NCBI RefSeq assembly: GCF_000412335.2
Contig: NZ_KE161030.1
Location: 2,354,787-2,418,786, forward strand
Source: Cedecea davisae DSM 4568
Lineage (GTDB): Bacteria > Pseudomonadota > Gammaproteobacteria > Enterobacterales > Enterobacteriaceae
Direction of reading: 5' to 3'
Length of the DNA: 64,000 nucleotides
Numbering within the stretch: position 1 is the first letter of the stretch; each line of letters starts with the position of its first letter. Position numbers and translations under genes: made by a program. Positions 1 to 9,587 of this stretch are shown here, piece after piece. A model generated the notes under the pieces. It was not told where the DNA came from and ran no database searches. It saw only the letters and a program-made list of their open reading frames with translations.

Positions 1-618
1 GATTTCATCATCCGCTTTCAGTTCGGCAAACTGCGAGTCCAGCGATTTTTGCTTGCCGAAGCCGTGGCTTTCCGCCTCGGATTCCATCTGGTCTATACGG
101 CGTTCGAAAGATTCGAAACGCGCCATCGCTTCATCCAGCTTGCCGCTGTCCAGCTGGCGACGAACATCGCGTGAAGAAGAAGCCGCCTGGTGGCGCAGGG
201 TCAATGCCTGCTGGCGGGCACGGGTTTCGCTGAGTTTATTTTCCAGCTCGCCTATCTCTTTCTTCATGCGGGCCAGAGTTTCATCAACGTGAACCACTTC
301 ATTTTCCAGCGTGGTAATCAGGTCGGTCAATTTCTGTTTTTCAATCAACGCGGCACGAGCCAGGTCTTCTTTATCTTTACGCAGCGCCAGCTCGGCTTTT
401 TCCTGCCATTCGGCCTGCTGGGTCACAGCCTGCTCTACGCGGCGGGCGAGTTGTTTCTTCTCGGCCAGCGCGCGGGCCGAAGTGGAACGAACCTCCACCA
501 GCGTGTCTTCCATTTCCTGAATCATCAAACGCACCAGCTTCTGCGGGTCTTCCGCTTTTTCCAGCAGCGAGTTGATGTTAGCGTTCACGATGTCGGCAAA
601 ACGAGAAAAAATACCCAT
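1..618 (-). CDS. pspA: Phage shock protein A, partial at the window edge
   Basis: PspA is a peripheral inner-membrane protein that stabilises damaged membranes and, in the unstressed cell, binds and inhibits the activator PspF. The minus strand opens with [17 protein letters not shown] at the CAT of 616-618 and continues as a long charged coiled coil without any hydrophobic segment, as in E. coli PspA. About 206 of the usual 222 codons are present; the C-terminus and the rest of pspBCDE would lie beyond the left edge. It is divergent from pspF and has a sigma-54-type promoter in between (676-691). The start is the conserved one for the family. Confidence 0.95.
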   Translation of the reverse strand, partial: MGIFSRFADIVNANINSLLEKAEDPQKLVRLMIQEMEDTLVEVRSTSARALAEKKQLARRVEQAVTQQAEWQEKAELALRKDKEDLARAALIEKQKLTDLITTLENEVVHVDETLARMKKEIGELENKLSETRARQQALTLRHQAASSSRDVRRQLDSGKLDEAMARFESFERRIDQMESEAESHGFGKQKSLDSQFAELKADDEI

Positions 619-675
619 AATTCAATCCTCTTAGTCATTATCTCAGGTGCCAGGCACTCTGTTCGCAGTGGATAT

Positions 676-691
676 TGCAGAGTTCATGCCA
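676..691 (-). promoter_or_regulatory. Sigma-54 (-24/-12) promoter of pspA
   Basis: Read on the minus strand the sequence is TGGCATGAACTCTGCA. It matches the sigma-54 consensus TGGCAC-N5-TTGCA with exact spacing and two mismatches, and points at pspA, whose start lies about 58 nt downstream. A sigma-54 promoter activated by the divergently encoded PspF is the established arrangement for psp operons. Confidence 0.8.
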
Positions 692-790
692 ACTTTTTAA
701 TGCATTGATTTTAATCTATTTTATAAAATTTGACCTATCAAAGAAAGCCGCTATATTGGTTAAATTAACTAACTATTAGTGAATTTAACC

Positions 791-1789
791 ATGTCGGATA
801 ACAAAGATAACCTAATCGGCGAGGCCAACAGCTTTCTCGAGGTAATGGAGCAGGTTTCCCGGCTCGCACCGCTGGACAAGCCGGTTCTTGTCATCGGCGA
901 GCGCGGCACGGGTAAAGAATTGATAGCCAGCCGCCTGCACTTCCTGTCCCGCCGCTGGCAGGGGCCGTTTATTTCCCTCAACTGCGCCGCGCTAAATGAA
1001 AACCTGCTGGACAGCGAATTGTTTGGCCACGAGGCCGGAGCGTTTACCGGTGCCCAGAAACGCCATCAGGGGCGTTTTGAACGTGCCGAAGGCGGGACGC
1101 TGTTTCTTGATGAGCTGGCTACCGCCCCCATGCTGGTACAGGAAAAACTGCTGCGCGTGGTGGAATATGGCGAGCTTGAGCGCGTCGGCGGCAGCCAGCC
1201 GCTACAGGTTAATACCCGGCTGGTTTGTGCCACCAACGCCGACCTGCCACAGCTTGCCGAAGAAGGGAAATTCCGCGCCGACCTGCTGGACAGGCTGGCG
1301 TTCGACGTGGTGATGCTGCCTCCGCTGCGCGAGCGCCGCTCGGATATCCTGCTGCTGGCGAACCACTTCGCCATGCAAATGTGCCGTGAGCTGAACCTGC
1401 CGCTGTTCCCCGGCTTTACCGACTATGCCAGCGAAACGCTGCTCGACTATGCCTGGCCCGGCAATATTCGTGAGCTAAAGAATGTAGTGGAGCGCTCGGT
1501 TTATCGACATGGCTCGAGCGATGAGCCTCTGGATAACATTATTCTGAATCCTTTTACCCGCAGGCTCGCGCCCCTGCATCCGGCAGATAAGAGCCCTCCT
1601 TCCGGCCTGCCCGCGCTGCCGCTCGATCTACGCGGCTGGCAAAATGAGCAGGAAAAAAGCCTGCTGGAACAAAGCCTGAAGCAGGCGGCATTTAACCAGC
1701 GCCGTGCTGCAGAACTGCTGGGCGTGAGTTATCATCAGCTGAGGGCGATGATGAAAAAGCACCAGATAAACCCGGCCACGCCGTCATAA
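791..1789 (+). CDS. pspF: Sigma-54-dependent activator of the psp operon
   Basis: PspF is a AAA+ enhancer-binding protein that remodels sigma-54 RNA polymerase at psp promoters and is held inactive by PspA. The protein has a Walker A motif (GERGTGKE), the sigma-54 contact loop GAFTGA, a Walker B region (FLDEL) and a C-terminal Fis-type helix-turn-helix ending RRAAELLGVSYHQLRAMMKKHQ. It lacks an N-terminal receiver or sensor domain, as is typical of PspF. The start at 791 (MSDNKDNL) matches the family N-terminus and gives 332 aa against 325 in E. coli; a frame extension back to 779 is possible but has no support. There is no clear Shine-Dalgarno sequence. Confidence 0.95.
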   Translation: MSDNKDNLIGEANSFLEVMEQVSRLAPLDKPVLVIGERGTGKELIASRLHFLSRRWQGPFISLNCAALNENLLDSELFGHEAGAFTGAQKRHQGRFERAEGGTLFLDELATAPMLVQEKLLRVVEYGELERVGGSQPLQVNTRLVCATNADLPQLAEEGKFRADLLDRLAFDVVMLPPLRERRSDILLLANHFAMQMCRELNLPLFPGFTDYASETLLDYAWPGNIRELKNVVERSVYRHGSSDEPLDNIILNPFTRRLAPLHPADKSPPSGLPALPLDLRGWQNEQEKSLLEQSLKQAAFNQRRAAELLGVSYHQLRAMMKKHQINPATPS

Positions 1790-1903
1790 GCGCCGATTTT
1801 TTCATCGCTCTGCGCAGAAAATTGCCGATCGTCACCAGTAATTTTGGGGACAAGGCAAGAGTGCGATACACTTTGCCTATCACCTGAGATAACTCAAAAA
1901 CTT

Positions 1904-3541
1904 ATGCGCGGAATGCTCTCCACCCTGTTACTGGGTTTATGCTGCCTGAGCGGCGCGGCGCGTGCCGCAACGCCTGCTGAAAAGCCGGCAGATATTCGCC
2001 GGAGCGGGTTCGTTTATTGCGTCAACGGGCAGGTCAACACCTTTAACCCGCAGATGACCAGCGGCGGCCTGACTGTAGATACGCTGGCAGCTCAGCTTTA
2101 TGACCGCCTGCTCGACGTAGACCCTTATACTTACCGGCTGGTGCCGGAGCTGGCGGAAAGCTGGGAAGTGCTGGATAACGGCGCAACCTACCGCTTCCAC
2201 CTGCGCCGCAACGTCCAGTTCCAGACAACGGCCTGGTTCAAGCCCACTCGCCCGCTGGACGCCGACGATGTGGTGTTCACTTTCGAGCGCATCTTCGACC
2301 GCAACCACCCGTGGCACAACGTTAACGGCGGCAGTTATCCCTATTTCGACAGCCTGCAATTCCCGGAAACGGTAAAAAGCGTGCGCAAGCTGGATGACAA
2401 CACCGTCGAGTTTCGTCTCAACAAACCAGATGCATCCTTCCTCTGGCACCTGGCGACGCATTATGCGTCCGTAATGTCCGCCGAATACGCCGCGCAGTTG
2501 AGCAAAGCCGACCGCCAGGAGTTGATGGATCGCCAGCCTGTCGGCACCGGCCCATTCCTGCTTAGCGAATATCGCGCCGGGCAATACATTCGCCTTGCAC
2601 GTAATCAGCACTTCTGGCGCGGCGTACCGCTGATGCCGCAGGTAGTGGTTGACCTCGGCTCCGGCGGCACGGGCCGCCTGTCCAAATTGCTGACCGGCGA
2701 GTGCGACGTGCTGGCCTGGCCTGCCGCAAGCCAGCTGACTATTTTACGTGACGATCCGCGCCTGCGTCTGACGCTCCGCCCCGGGATGAACATTGCCTAT
2801 CTGGCGTTCAATACCAACAAAACGCCGCTCAACAATCCCGCCGTTCGCCACGCGCTGGCGCTGGCCATTAATAACCAGCGTCTGATGCAGTCGATTTATT
2901 ACGGCACGGCAGAAACCGCGGCTTCTATTCTGCCGCGTGCTTCATGGGCCTATGACAACGACGCAAAAATTACCGAGTACAACCCGGCGAAAGCCCGCCA
3001 GCAGCTTCAGGCGCTGGGGGTCAATAATCTTGAACTGCGCCTGTGGGTGCCGACCAGTTCCCAGGCCTGGAACCCAAGCCCGCTTAAGACAGCGGAGTTG
3101 ATTCAGGCCGATATGGCGCAAATTGGGGTAAAAGTGATTATCGTCCCGATGGAAGGCCGCTTCCAGGAGGCCAGGCTGATGGACATGAACCACGACCTGA
3201 CCCTGGCAGGCTGGGCCACGGACAGTAACGACCCGGACAGTTTCTTCCGCCCGATGCTGAGCTGCGCCGCTATTGGCTCCCAGACTAACTACGCCCGCTG
3301 GTGTAATCCGCACTTCGACAGCGTGCTGCAAAAAGCCCTCGCATCACAACAGCTGGCCGCCCGCATCGAAGCCTACAACGAAGCACAGGATATTCTCTCC
3401 GAGGAGCTGCCGGTACTGCCGCTCGCTTCATCCCTGCGCCTTCAGGCTTACCGCTATGACATGAAGGGTCTGGTGCTTAGCCCGTTCGGCAATGCTTCTT
3501 TTGCCGGGGTGTCGCGGGAAAATGTTGAGGTGAAAAAATAA
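1904..3541 (+). CDS. sapA: Periplasmic peptide-binding protein SapA
   Basis: SapA is the solute-binding subunit of the Sap ABC transporter, linked in Salmonella and Haemophilus to resistance to antimicrobial peptides. The protein (545 aa) starts with [14 protein letters not shown], a signal peptide that ends near ARAATPA, followed by an SBP-bac-5 (DppA/OppA-type) domain with the conserved blocks [14 protein letters not shown] and [16 protein letters not shown]. It is the first gene of sapABCDF; its TAA overlaps the sapB ATG by one base (TAATG at 3539-3543). The start at 1904 was chosen because it begins directly at the signal peptide; the frame is open upstream, and an ATG at 1913 is an alternative. 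Confidence 0.95.
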   Translation: MRGMLSTLLLGLCCLSGAARAATPAEKPADIRRSGFVYCVNGQVNTFNPQMTSGGLTVDTLAAQLYDRLLDVDPYTYRLVPELAESWEVLDNGATYRFHLRRNVQFQTTAWFKPTRPLDADDVVFTFERIFDRNHPWHNVNGGSYPYFDSLQFPETVKSVRKLDDNTVEFRLNKPDASFLWHLATHYASVMSAEYAAQLSKADRQELMDRQPVGTGPFLLSEYRAGQYIRLARNQHFWRGVPLMPQVVVDLGSGGTGRLSKLLTGECDVLAWPAASQLTILRDDPRLRLTLRPGMNIAYLAFNTNKTPLNNPAVRHALALAINNQRLMQSIYYGTAETAASILPRASWAYDNDAKITEYNPAKARQQLQALGVNNLELRLWVPTSSQAWNPSPLKTAELIQADMAQIGVKVIIVPMEGRFQEARLMDMNHDLTLAGWATDSNDPDSFFRPMLSCAAIGSQTNYARWCNPHFDSVLQKALASQQLAARIEAYNEAQDILSEELPVLPLASSLRLQAYRYDMKGLVLSPFGNASFAGVSRENVEVKK

Positions 3542-4506
3542 TGATAATTTTTACCTTACGCCGCCTGCTATTGCTGCTGATCACCCTGGTTTTCCTGGCG
3601 CTGGTCGGCTTTAGCCTCAACTACTTTACCCCCCACGCCCCGCTACAGGGTGCCTCGCTATGGAATGCCTGGGTATTCTGGTGCGAGAGCCTGCTGCACT
3701 GGGATTTTGGCGTCTCAAGTATTAACGGCCAGTCGATTAACGAGCAGCTGCGAGACGTGTTCCCGGCCACCATGGAACTGTGCATTCTGGCCTTTGGCTT
3801 CGCGCTGCTGATCGGCATTCCGGTGGGAATGCTGGCCGGCGTCATGCGCAATAAATGGCAGGATAAACTGATCAGCGCCCTGGCGCTGGTGGGCTTCTCC
3901 ATCCCCGTATTCTGGCTGGCGCTGCTGCTGACGCTGTTCTTCTCCCTGACGCTCGGCTGGTTCCCTGTTTCCGGGCGTTTTGACCTGCTGTACGAGGTGA
4001 AATCCGTCACCGGTTTTGCGTTAGTGGATGCCTGGCTCTCCGACTCCCCTTACCGCAGCGAAATGATCGTCAGCGCCATACGTCATATGGTGCTCCCGGT
4101 CGCGGTGCTGGCCGTGGCGCCGACCACCGAAGTCATTCGCCTGATGCGCCTGAGCACAATTGAAGTGTTCGACCAGAACTATGTGAAAGCTGCCGCCACG
4201 CGCGGGCTCTCTCGCTTTACTATTCTGCATCGCCACGTTTTGCATAATGCATTGCCGCCGGTTATTCCGCGTCTTGGCCTGCAATTTTCAACCATGCTGA
4301 CGCTGGCGATGATCACCGAAGTGGTGTTTAGCTGGCCGGGCCTTGGCCGCTGGCTGATCAACGCCATTCGCCAGCAGGACTATTCGGCGATTTCTGCCGG
4401 GGTGATGGTAATCGGCTCGCTGGTAATTATTGTTAACGTGATTTCCGACATTCTGGGCGCTATGGCCAACCCACTGAAGCATAAGGAATGGTATGCCTTA
4501 CGATAG
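3541..4506 (+). CDS. sapB: Sap ABC transporter permease SapB
   Basis: SapB is one of the two inner-membrane permeases of the Sap system (321 aa). It has an N-terminal membrane anchor ([16 protein letters not shown]) and a BPD-transp-1 core with several hydrophobic segments. The EAA-type loop that contacts the ATPases is visible as [19 protein letters not shown]. In E. coli SapBCDF has also been reported to export putrescine. The start is coupled to sapA by a one-base overlap, and the 3' end overlaps sapC by 14 nt, so the genes are translated from one transcript. Confidence 0.95.
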   Translation: MIIFTLRRLLLLLITLVFLALVGFSLNYFTPHAPLQGASLWNAWVFWCESLLHWDFGVSSINGQSINEQLRDVFPATMELCILAFGFALLIGIPVGMLAGVMRNKWQDKLISALALVGFSIPVFWLALLLTLFFSLTLGWFPVSGRFDLLYEVKSVTGFALVDAWLSDSPYRSEMIVSAIRHMVLPVAVLAVAPTTEVIRLMRLSTIEVFDQNYVKAAATRGLSRFTILHRHVLHNALPPVIPRLGLQFSTMLTLAMITEVVFSWPGLGRWLINAIRQQDYSAISAGVMVIGSLVIIVNVISDILGAMANPLKHKEWYALR

Positions 4507-5383
4507 CGTCTACCGCGAGAAGCGGCCGCCCAGTACGCTGCGCCTGACGTGGCGTAAATTCTATGGTGATACTACCGCGATGATTGGCCTTTACGGCTGC
4601 GGCGGCCTGGTGCTGCTGTGTCTGTTCGGCGGCCTGTTCGCACCTTATCAAATCGATCAGCAATTCCTCGGCTATCAGTTGCTGCCGCCTTCATGGTCGC
4701 GCTATGGAGAGGTTTCGTTTTTCCTCGGCACCGATGATCTTGGTCGCGATGTGCTTAGCCGCCTGCTAAGCGGTGCAGCACCGACCGTCGGCGGCGCTTT
4801 TATGGTCACGCTGGCCGCTACGCTTTTCGGCATCGTGCTCGGCGTGATTGCCGGGGCGACTCACGGGCTGCGCTCTGCGGCGCTCAACCATATTCTCGAC
4901 ACCCTGCTCTCTATTCCTTCGCTGCTGCTGGCGATTATCGTGGTGGCCTTCGCTGGCCCAAGCCTCAGCCACGCGATGTTTGCCGTCTGGCTGGCCCTGC
5001 TGCCGCGTATGGTGCGCTCGGTGTACAGCGCGGTGCATGACGAGCTGGAGAAAGAGTACGTGGTGGCCGCCCGCCTCGACGGCGCTTCTACCCTCAATAT
5101 TTTATGGTTTGCGATAATGCCGAACATCACCGCAACGCTGGTGACGGAAATTACGCGAGCGCTCTCTATGGCGATTCTCGATATTGCCGCCCTCGGCTTT
5201 CTCGATCTCGGCGCACAGCTGCCCTCGCCTGAGTGGGGCTCGATGCTCGGGGATGCGCTGGAGCTGATTTATGTTGCGCCCTGGACGGTGATGCTGCCCG
5301 GCGCGGCCATTATGATAAGCGTACTGCTTATCAACCTGCTGGGCGACGGCCTGCGCCGCGCAATTAATGCGGGGGTGCAATAA
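4493..5383 (+). CDS. sapC: Sap ABC transporter permease SapC
   Basis: SapC is the second permease subunit (296 aa). It opens with a short hydrophilic N-terminus, [14 protein letters not shown], then a membrane helix ([18 protein letters not shown]), then a BPD-transp-1 domain. The EAA-type loop reads [18 protein letters not shown]. The [15 protein letters not shown] motif just after the first helix is characteristic of DppC/OppC/SapC permeases. It starts inside sapB and its TAA overlaps the ATG of sapD by one base. Confidence 0.95.
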   Translation: MPYDSVYREKRPPSTLRLTWRKFYGDTTAMIGLYGCGGLVLLCLFGGLFAPYQIDQQFLGYQLLPPSWSRYGEVSFFLGTDDLGRDVLSRLLSGAAPTVGGAFMVTLAATLFGIVLGVIAGATHGLRSAALNHILDTLLSIPSLLLAIIVVAFAGPSLSHAMFAVWLALLPRMVRSVYSAVHDELEKEYVVAARLDGASTLNILWFAIMPNITATLVTEITRALSMAILDIAALGFLDLGAQLPSPEWGSMLGDALELIYVAPWTVMLPGAAIMISVLLINLLGDGLRRAINAGVQ

Positions 5384-6375
5384 TGCCATTACTTGATATC
5401 CGTAATTTGACCATCGAGTTCATGACTTCAGAAGGCTGGGTGAAAGCGGTAGATCGCGTCAGCATGACGCTGACGGAAGGCGAGATTCGTGGCCTGGTCG
5501 GTGAGTCCGGCTCGGGCAAAAGCCTGATAGCCAAAGCGATTTGCGGCGTGACCAAAGACAACTGGCGCGTAACCGCCGACCGCATGCGCTTCGACGACAT
5601 CGACTTGCTGCGCCTCTCCTCCCGCGAACGCCGCAGGCTGGTGGGCCATAACGTATCGATGATTTTCCAGGAGCCGCAGTCCTGTCTCGACCCTTCGGAA
5701 AAAATCGGCCGTCAACTTACCCAAAATATCCCCGGCTGGACTTATAAAGGCCGCTGGTGGCAGCGTTTTGGCTGGCGTAAACGCCGCGCCATCGAGCTGC
5801 TACACCGCGTCGGGATCAAAGACCATAAAGACGCCCTGAGCAGCTATCCGTATGAGCTTACGGACGGCGAATGCCAGAAGGTGATGATTGCCATCGCGCT
5901 TGCCAACCAGCCGCGCCTGTTGATTGCGGACGAACCGACCAATGCCATGGAGCCGACCACGCAGTCGCAGATTTTCCGCCTGCTGACGCGCCTGAACCAG
6001 AACAACAACACCACGATTTTGCTTATCAGCCACGACCTGCAAATGCTCAGCCAGTGGGCCGACAAGATTAACGTGATGTACTGCGGGCAAACGGTGGAAA
6101 GCGCCAACAGCGAAGATCTGGTGACGACGCCGCACCATCCTTATACCCAGGCGCTGATCCGCGCTATCCCTGATTTTGGCAGCTCAATGCCGCATAAAAG
6201 CCGTCTGAACACTATGCCGGGCGCTATCCCGCTGCTGGAACAACTGCCGATGGGCTGCCGCCTTGGCCCGCGCTGCCCTTACGCCCAGCGCAAATGTATT
6301 GAAGCGCCGCGGCTTGAAGGGGTGAAAAATCATCTGTATGCCTGTCATTTCCCGCTGAATATGGAGAGTCAGTAA
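5383..6375 (+). CDS. sapD: Sap ABC transporter ATPase SapD
   Basis: SapD is an ATP-binding subunit (330 aa) of the Sap importer; in E. coli it is also needed for full activity of the Trk potassium system. Visible motifs are Walker A (GESGSGKS), Q-loop (MIFQEPQ), Walker B (LLIADEPTN) and the switch histidine (LLISHDL). The signature motif is degenerate (LTDGE in place of LSGGQ), which is also true of E. coli SapD, so it is not a defect. The C-terminal oligopeptide-transporter extension holds the cysteines of [15 protein letters not shown]. Both ends overlap neighbouring genes by one base. Confidence 0.95.
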   Translation: MPLLDIRNLTIEFMTSEGWVKAVDRVSMTLTEGEIRGLVGESGSGKSLIAKAICGVTKDNWRVTADRMRFDDIDLLRLSSRERRRLVGHNVSMIFQEPQSCLDPSEKIGRQLTQNIPGWTYKGRWWQRFGWRKRRAIELLHRVGIKDHKDALSSYPYELTDGECQKVMIAIALANQPRLLIADEPTNAMEPTTQSQIFRLLTRLNQNNNTTILLISHDLQMLSQWADKINVMYCGQTVESANSEDLVTTPHHPYTQALIRAIPDFGSSMPHKSRLNTMPGAIPLLEQLPMGCRLGPRCPYAQRKCIEAPRLEGVKNHLYACHFPLNMESQ

Positions 6376-7181
6376 TGGTCGAAACGCTGCTGGAAGTCCG
6401 CAATTTAAGTAAGACGTTTCGCTACCGCACCGGCCTGTTCCGGCGTCAGCATGTTGAGGCGGTAAAGCCGCTCAACTTTACGCTGCGCGAGAAGCAGACG
6501 CTGGCCATTATCGGCGAGAACGGTTCCGGTAAGTCCACGCTGGCGAAAATGCTGGCCGGAATGATAGAGCCGACCACCGGCGAACTGGTGATTGACGATC
6601 ATCCGCTGCATTACGGCGATTACTCCTGGCGCAGTCAGCGTATACGCATGATATTTCAGGACCCCAGCACCTCGCTTAACCCGCGCCAGCGTATCTCACA
6701 GATTCTGGACTTTCCGCTGCGCCTGAATACCGAGCTGGAGCCGGAGCTGCGGCAAAAGCGCATTCTGGAAACCCTGCGTATGGTTGGGCTGCTGCCCGAT
6801 CACGCCAGTTACTATCCGCATATGCTGGCGCCAGGGCAAAAACAGCGCCTTGGCCTGGCCCGCGCGCTGATCCTGCGACCGAAGGTGATTATCGCCGACG
6901 AGGCGCTGGCTTCGCTGGATATGTCGATGCGCTCCCAGCTGATCAACCTGATGCTGGAATTGCAGGAAAAACAAGGAATATCTTATATTTACGTCACGCA
7001 GCACATTGGCATGATGAAACACATCAGCGACCAGGTAATGGTGATGCATCAAGGTGAAGTGGTCGAGCGCGGCAGCACCGCCGATGTACTGGCCTCCCCG
7101 CTTCATGAACTGACTAAGCGGCTGATTGCCAGCCACTTTGGCGAGGCTTTAACCGCTGACGCCTGGCGTAAAGATCGTTAA
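6375..7181 (+). CDS. sapF: Sap ABC transporter ATPase SapF
   Basis: SapF is the second ATPase of the Sap system (268 aa). It shows Walker A (GENGSGKST), Q-loop (MIFQDPS), a degenerate signature (LAPGQKQRL) and Walker B (VIIADEALASLD). Pairing of SapD and SapF as a heterodimer below the SapB/SapC channel is expected from the operon. It is the last gene of the operon: a hairpin follows at 7185-7210 and then the promoter region of fabI. The last residues, DAWRKDR, end slightly earlier than in E. coli. Confidence 0.95.
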   Translation: MVETLLEVRNLSKTFRYRTGLFRRQHVEAVKPLNFTLREKQTLAIIGENGSGKSTLAKMLAGMIEPTTGELVIDDHPLHYGDYSWRSQRIRMIFQDPSTSLNPRQRISQILDFPLRLNTELEPELRQKRILETLRMVGLLPDHASYYPHMLAPGQKQRLGLARALILRPKVIIADEALASLDMSMRSQLINLMLELQEKQGISYIYVTQHIGMMKHISDQVMVMHQGEVVERGSTADVLASPLHELTKRLIASHFGEALTADAWRKDR

Positions 7182-7184
7182 ACC

Positions 7185-7210
7185 CCACTTTTCCCACAGC
7201 GGGAAAGTGG
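7185..7210 (+). terminator. Hairpin after sapF
   Basis: CCACTTTTCCC pairs with GGGAAAGTGG with a single bulged T, giving a 10-bp stem. The sequence after the stem (TCGGATTAACG) has no T-run, so intrinsic termination may be incomplete. It could instead protect the 3' end of the sap transcript. Confidence 0.55.
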
Positions 7211-7323
7211 TCGGATTAACGCTTACGTTAGACTCATGTTAGAATCGCCCGGTCTTAACGTCGGCCTGCCTGTTTTTTTCACCTGCTGGCCGCAACAACA
7301 ATGACTATTAAGGATTAAAAGCT

Positions 7324-8115
7324 ATGGGTTTTCTTACCGGTAAACGCATTCTGATCACTGGCGTCGCCAGTAAACTCTCCATTGCCTACGGTATCGCGCA
7401 GGCGATGCACCGCGAAGGTGCCGAGCTGGCCTTCACCTACCAGAACGAAAAGCTGAAAGGCCGTGTGGAAGGTTTTGCCGCCGATCTGGGTTCCAGCATC
7501 GTGCTGCCTTGCGATGTGGCTGAAGATGAGAGCATCGAAGCGCTGTTTACCGAACTGGCGAAGAGCTGGCCGAAATTTGACGGCTTCGTTCACTCCATCG
7601 GCTTCGCACCTGCCGACCAGCTGGATGGCGACTACGTGAACGCCGTGACCCGTGATGGCTTTAAAATTGCCCACGACATCAGCGCCTACAGCTTTGTAGC
7701 GATGGCAAAAGTTTGCCGTGAAATGCTGAACCCGGGTTCTGCCCTGCTGACTCTGTCCTACCTGGGCGCAGAACGTGCTATCCCTAACTACAACGTTATG
7801 GGCCTGGCAAAAGCTTCTCTGGAAGCTAACGTTCGCTACATGGCAAACGCTATGGGTCCTGAAGGCGTTCGCGTTAACGCTATCTCCGCTGGCCCAATCC
7901 GCACCCTGGCAGCTTCCGGTATCAAAGACTTCCGTAAAATGCTGGCCCACTGCGAAGCGGTTACCCCGATTCGCCGTACCGTTACCATCGAAGACGTAGG
8001 CAACTCCGCGGCCTTCCTGTGTTCCGACCTGTCTGCCGGTATCTCCGGTGAAGTGGTTCACGTTGACGGCGGCTTCAGCATCGCAGCAATGAACGAACTG
8101 GAACTGAAAGACTAA
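7324..8115 (+). CDS. fabI: Enoyl-[acyl-carrier-protein] reductase (NADH)
   Basis: FabI reduces the enoyl-ACP double bond in the last step of each fatty-acid elongation cycle; it is essential and is the target of triclosan. It is a short-chain dehydrogenase-fold protein of 263 aa. The Y-x6-K active site is visible: Tyr of [16 protein letters not shown] followed by Lys. The N-terminal nucleotide motif reads [15 protein letters not shown], with the FabI-type spacing rather than TGxxxGIG. It ends LELKD, one residue longer than E. coli FabI. A Shine-Dalgarno-like AAGGAT lies upstream at about 7310. The gene is monocistronic, with a gap of 140 nt on the left and 210 nt on the right. Confidence 0.97.
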   Translation: MGFLTGKRILITGVASKLSIAYGIAQAMHREGAELAFTYQNEKLKGRVEGFAADLGSSIVLPCDVAEDESIEALFTELAKSWPKFDGFVHSIGFAPADQLDGDYVNAVTRDGFKIAHDISAYSFVAMAKVCREMLNPGSALLTLSYLGAERAIPNYNVMGLAKASLEANVRYMANAMGPEGVRVNAISAGPIRTLAASGIKDFRKMLAHCEAVTPIRRTVTIEDVGNSAAFLCSDLSAGISGEVVHVDGGFSIAAMNELELKD

Positions 8116-8326
8116 TTTCGGTTCTTTAGCGGGGCGGGCTCAGGCTCGCTTCGCTATTTCCCCCTGCCTTCCTCCCCCGTTCCCGAATTTGTTATAGCTT
8201 TCCGATATTTATTATCACCGATCATTCTTTTGTCACCTCCCGAGCTTGCGCCAGGATAAAACAGCGAACCAGGCCCGGCATTCACGTTGTATCCGGGTCT
8301 GCAAACTTTTTGACCAAGGAACGACA

Positions 8327-9502
8327 ATGGAACAACGCCGCTTTTCTGGTAAAAGCCACTGGTATCATGAAACCCAGTCCAGTCTGTGCCCGGCGGATGT
8401 ACTGCCCTTAGTTCCCGAAGCGGCGCAGGTTGATGACCGCTTCCTGCTTGATTTAACGCCTTCTGAACAGCAATTAATCGTTGAGGCTCCGTGGCTTGAC
8501 GCTGCCAGAGCCGCGGCCCATGTTCTGCTGCCCGACAGCATCGCCGTGACGCGCCTGCATACCCTGAGCAGCTATGACCGCCTGAGCACTGCTCTGACCG
8601 TCGCTCAGGTTTATGGCGTGCAGCGTCTTTGTAATCACTATGCCGCTCGTCTTGCCCCCCAGCCCGGCCCGGACTCCTCGCGTGAAAGCAATCGCCGCCT
8701 GACCCAAATAACCCAATTTGCCCGCCAGCTTGCCAGCCAGCCGACGCTGATTGATGACGTGGCGCTGGCCCAGCTCGATGAATGCGGGCTTTCGGTGGAC
8801 GATATCGTCACCTTTACTCAGATTATCGGCTTCGTGGGCTTCCAGGCGCGCGCGATTGCAGTCTTGCAGGCTCAACAGGGCCTGCCCGTACGCTGGCTGC
8901 CGGGCCTGGACGGACTCCAGGATGCCGACCCTGCGCTGTTTGGCCCGGAGCCAGCCAGCTGGCAGCCGGGGCTGGCTCCGGTTGAATCGCGCTATGCCCG
9001 CCCGGAGCAACTGGAAATTTTAAGCATCAGCCAGCCTTTACGTGCGCTGCGGGATATTGCCTGGCTGCTGGCCCACGATGAACGCGCTTTGTCCTCGCTC
9101 AGCCAGCTAACGCGGCTGTTCTGGCAGATAACACCTCAGGTTTCACACGATTCACTGCTGGTCATCATGCTGACGTCGCGCATTAACGGCAGCCCCGCCT
9201 GCTTTAGCGATGCGGTAGCCGCATGGCAAGGCGATTCAGGCCTGCCGGACGCGATGCGCAACGGCGAACGCGCTCTGAACGCATGGAGTCATAATCACCC
9301 GCGTGAAAAAGCGATCATCCAGGCAGTCCAGTTGCTCACCCGGGCACCCGACAGGTTCAGCGCCGCCCAGCTTCAACCTTTGTATGAGCAAGGTTTTAGC
9401 GAACAGGAAGTGCTGAAATTGCTGGTGGGCGCCGGGCTTGCGGGCTGGATAAATCGGCTGAAAATTAGCCTCGGGAATACCGCTCAAACGCTGGCTCCCT
9501 GA
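8327..9502 (+). CDS. yciW: YciW family protein, carboxymuconolactone-decarboxylase-like
   Basis: This is the homologue of E. coli YciW, a protein with an AhpD/CMD-like fold that has been linked to cysteine metabolism; the biochemical reaction is not established. The conserved opening block is MEQRRFSGKSHWYHETQSS. The start at 8327 was chosen because AAGGA lies six bases upstream (8316-8320) and this Met begins the conserved block; the frame stays open back to a TTG at 8246. Length is 391 aa. It sits between fabI and rnb, as in E. coli. I see no CxxC motif of the peroxidase type in it. Confidence 0.85.
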   Translation: MEQRRFSGKSHWYHETQSSLCPADVLPLVPEAAQVDDRFLLDLTPSEQQLIVEAPWLDAARAAAHVLLPDSIAVTRLHTLSSYDRLSTALTVAQVYGVQRLCNHYAARLAPQPGPDSSRESNRRLTQITQFARQLASQPTLIDDVALAQLDECGLSVDDIVTFTQIIGFVGFQARAIAVLQAQQGLPVRWLPGLDGLQDADPALFGPEPASWQPGLAPVESRYARPEQLEILSISQPLRALRDIAWLLAHDERALSSLSQLTRLFWQITPQVSHDSLLVIMLTSRINGSPACFSDAVAAWQGDSGLPDAMRNGERALNAWSHNHPREKAIIQAVQLLTRAPDRFSAAQLQPLYEQGFSEQEVLKLLVGAGLAGWINRLKISLGNTAQTLAP

Positions 9503-9587
9503 GGCTTTCAGGCAATCAGCGCTTGCCGCAGGGTGTGGTTTCGCGTAAAACTGTCAGCCGCTCTTTTGGCCACGAAAACGAAACGAT

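Noticed and set aside
5866-5900. Degenerate ABC signature in SapD (LTDGE) as a sign of inactivation
   Set aside because: The E. coli orthologue has the same type of degenerate signature, so it is a family trait.
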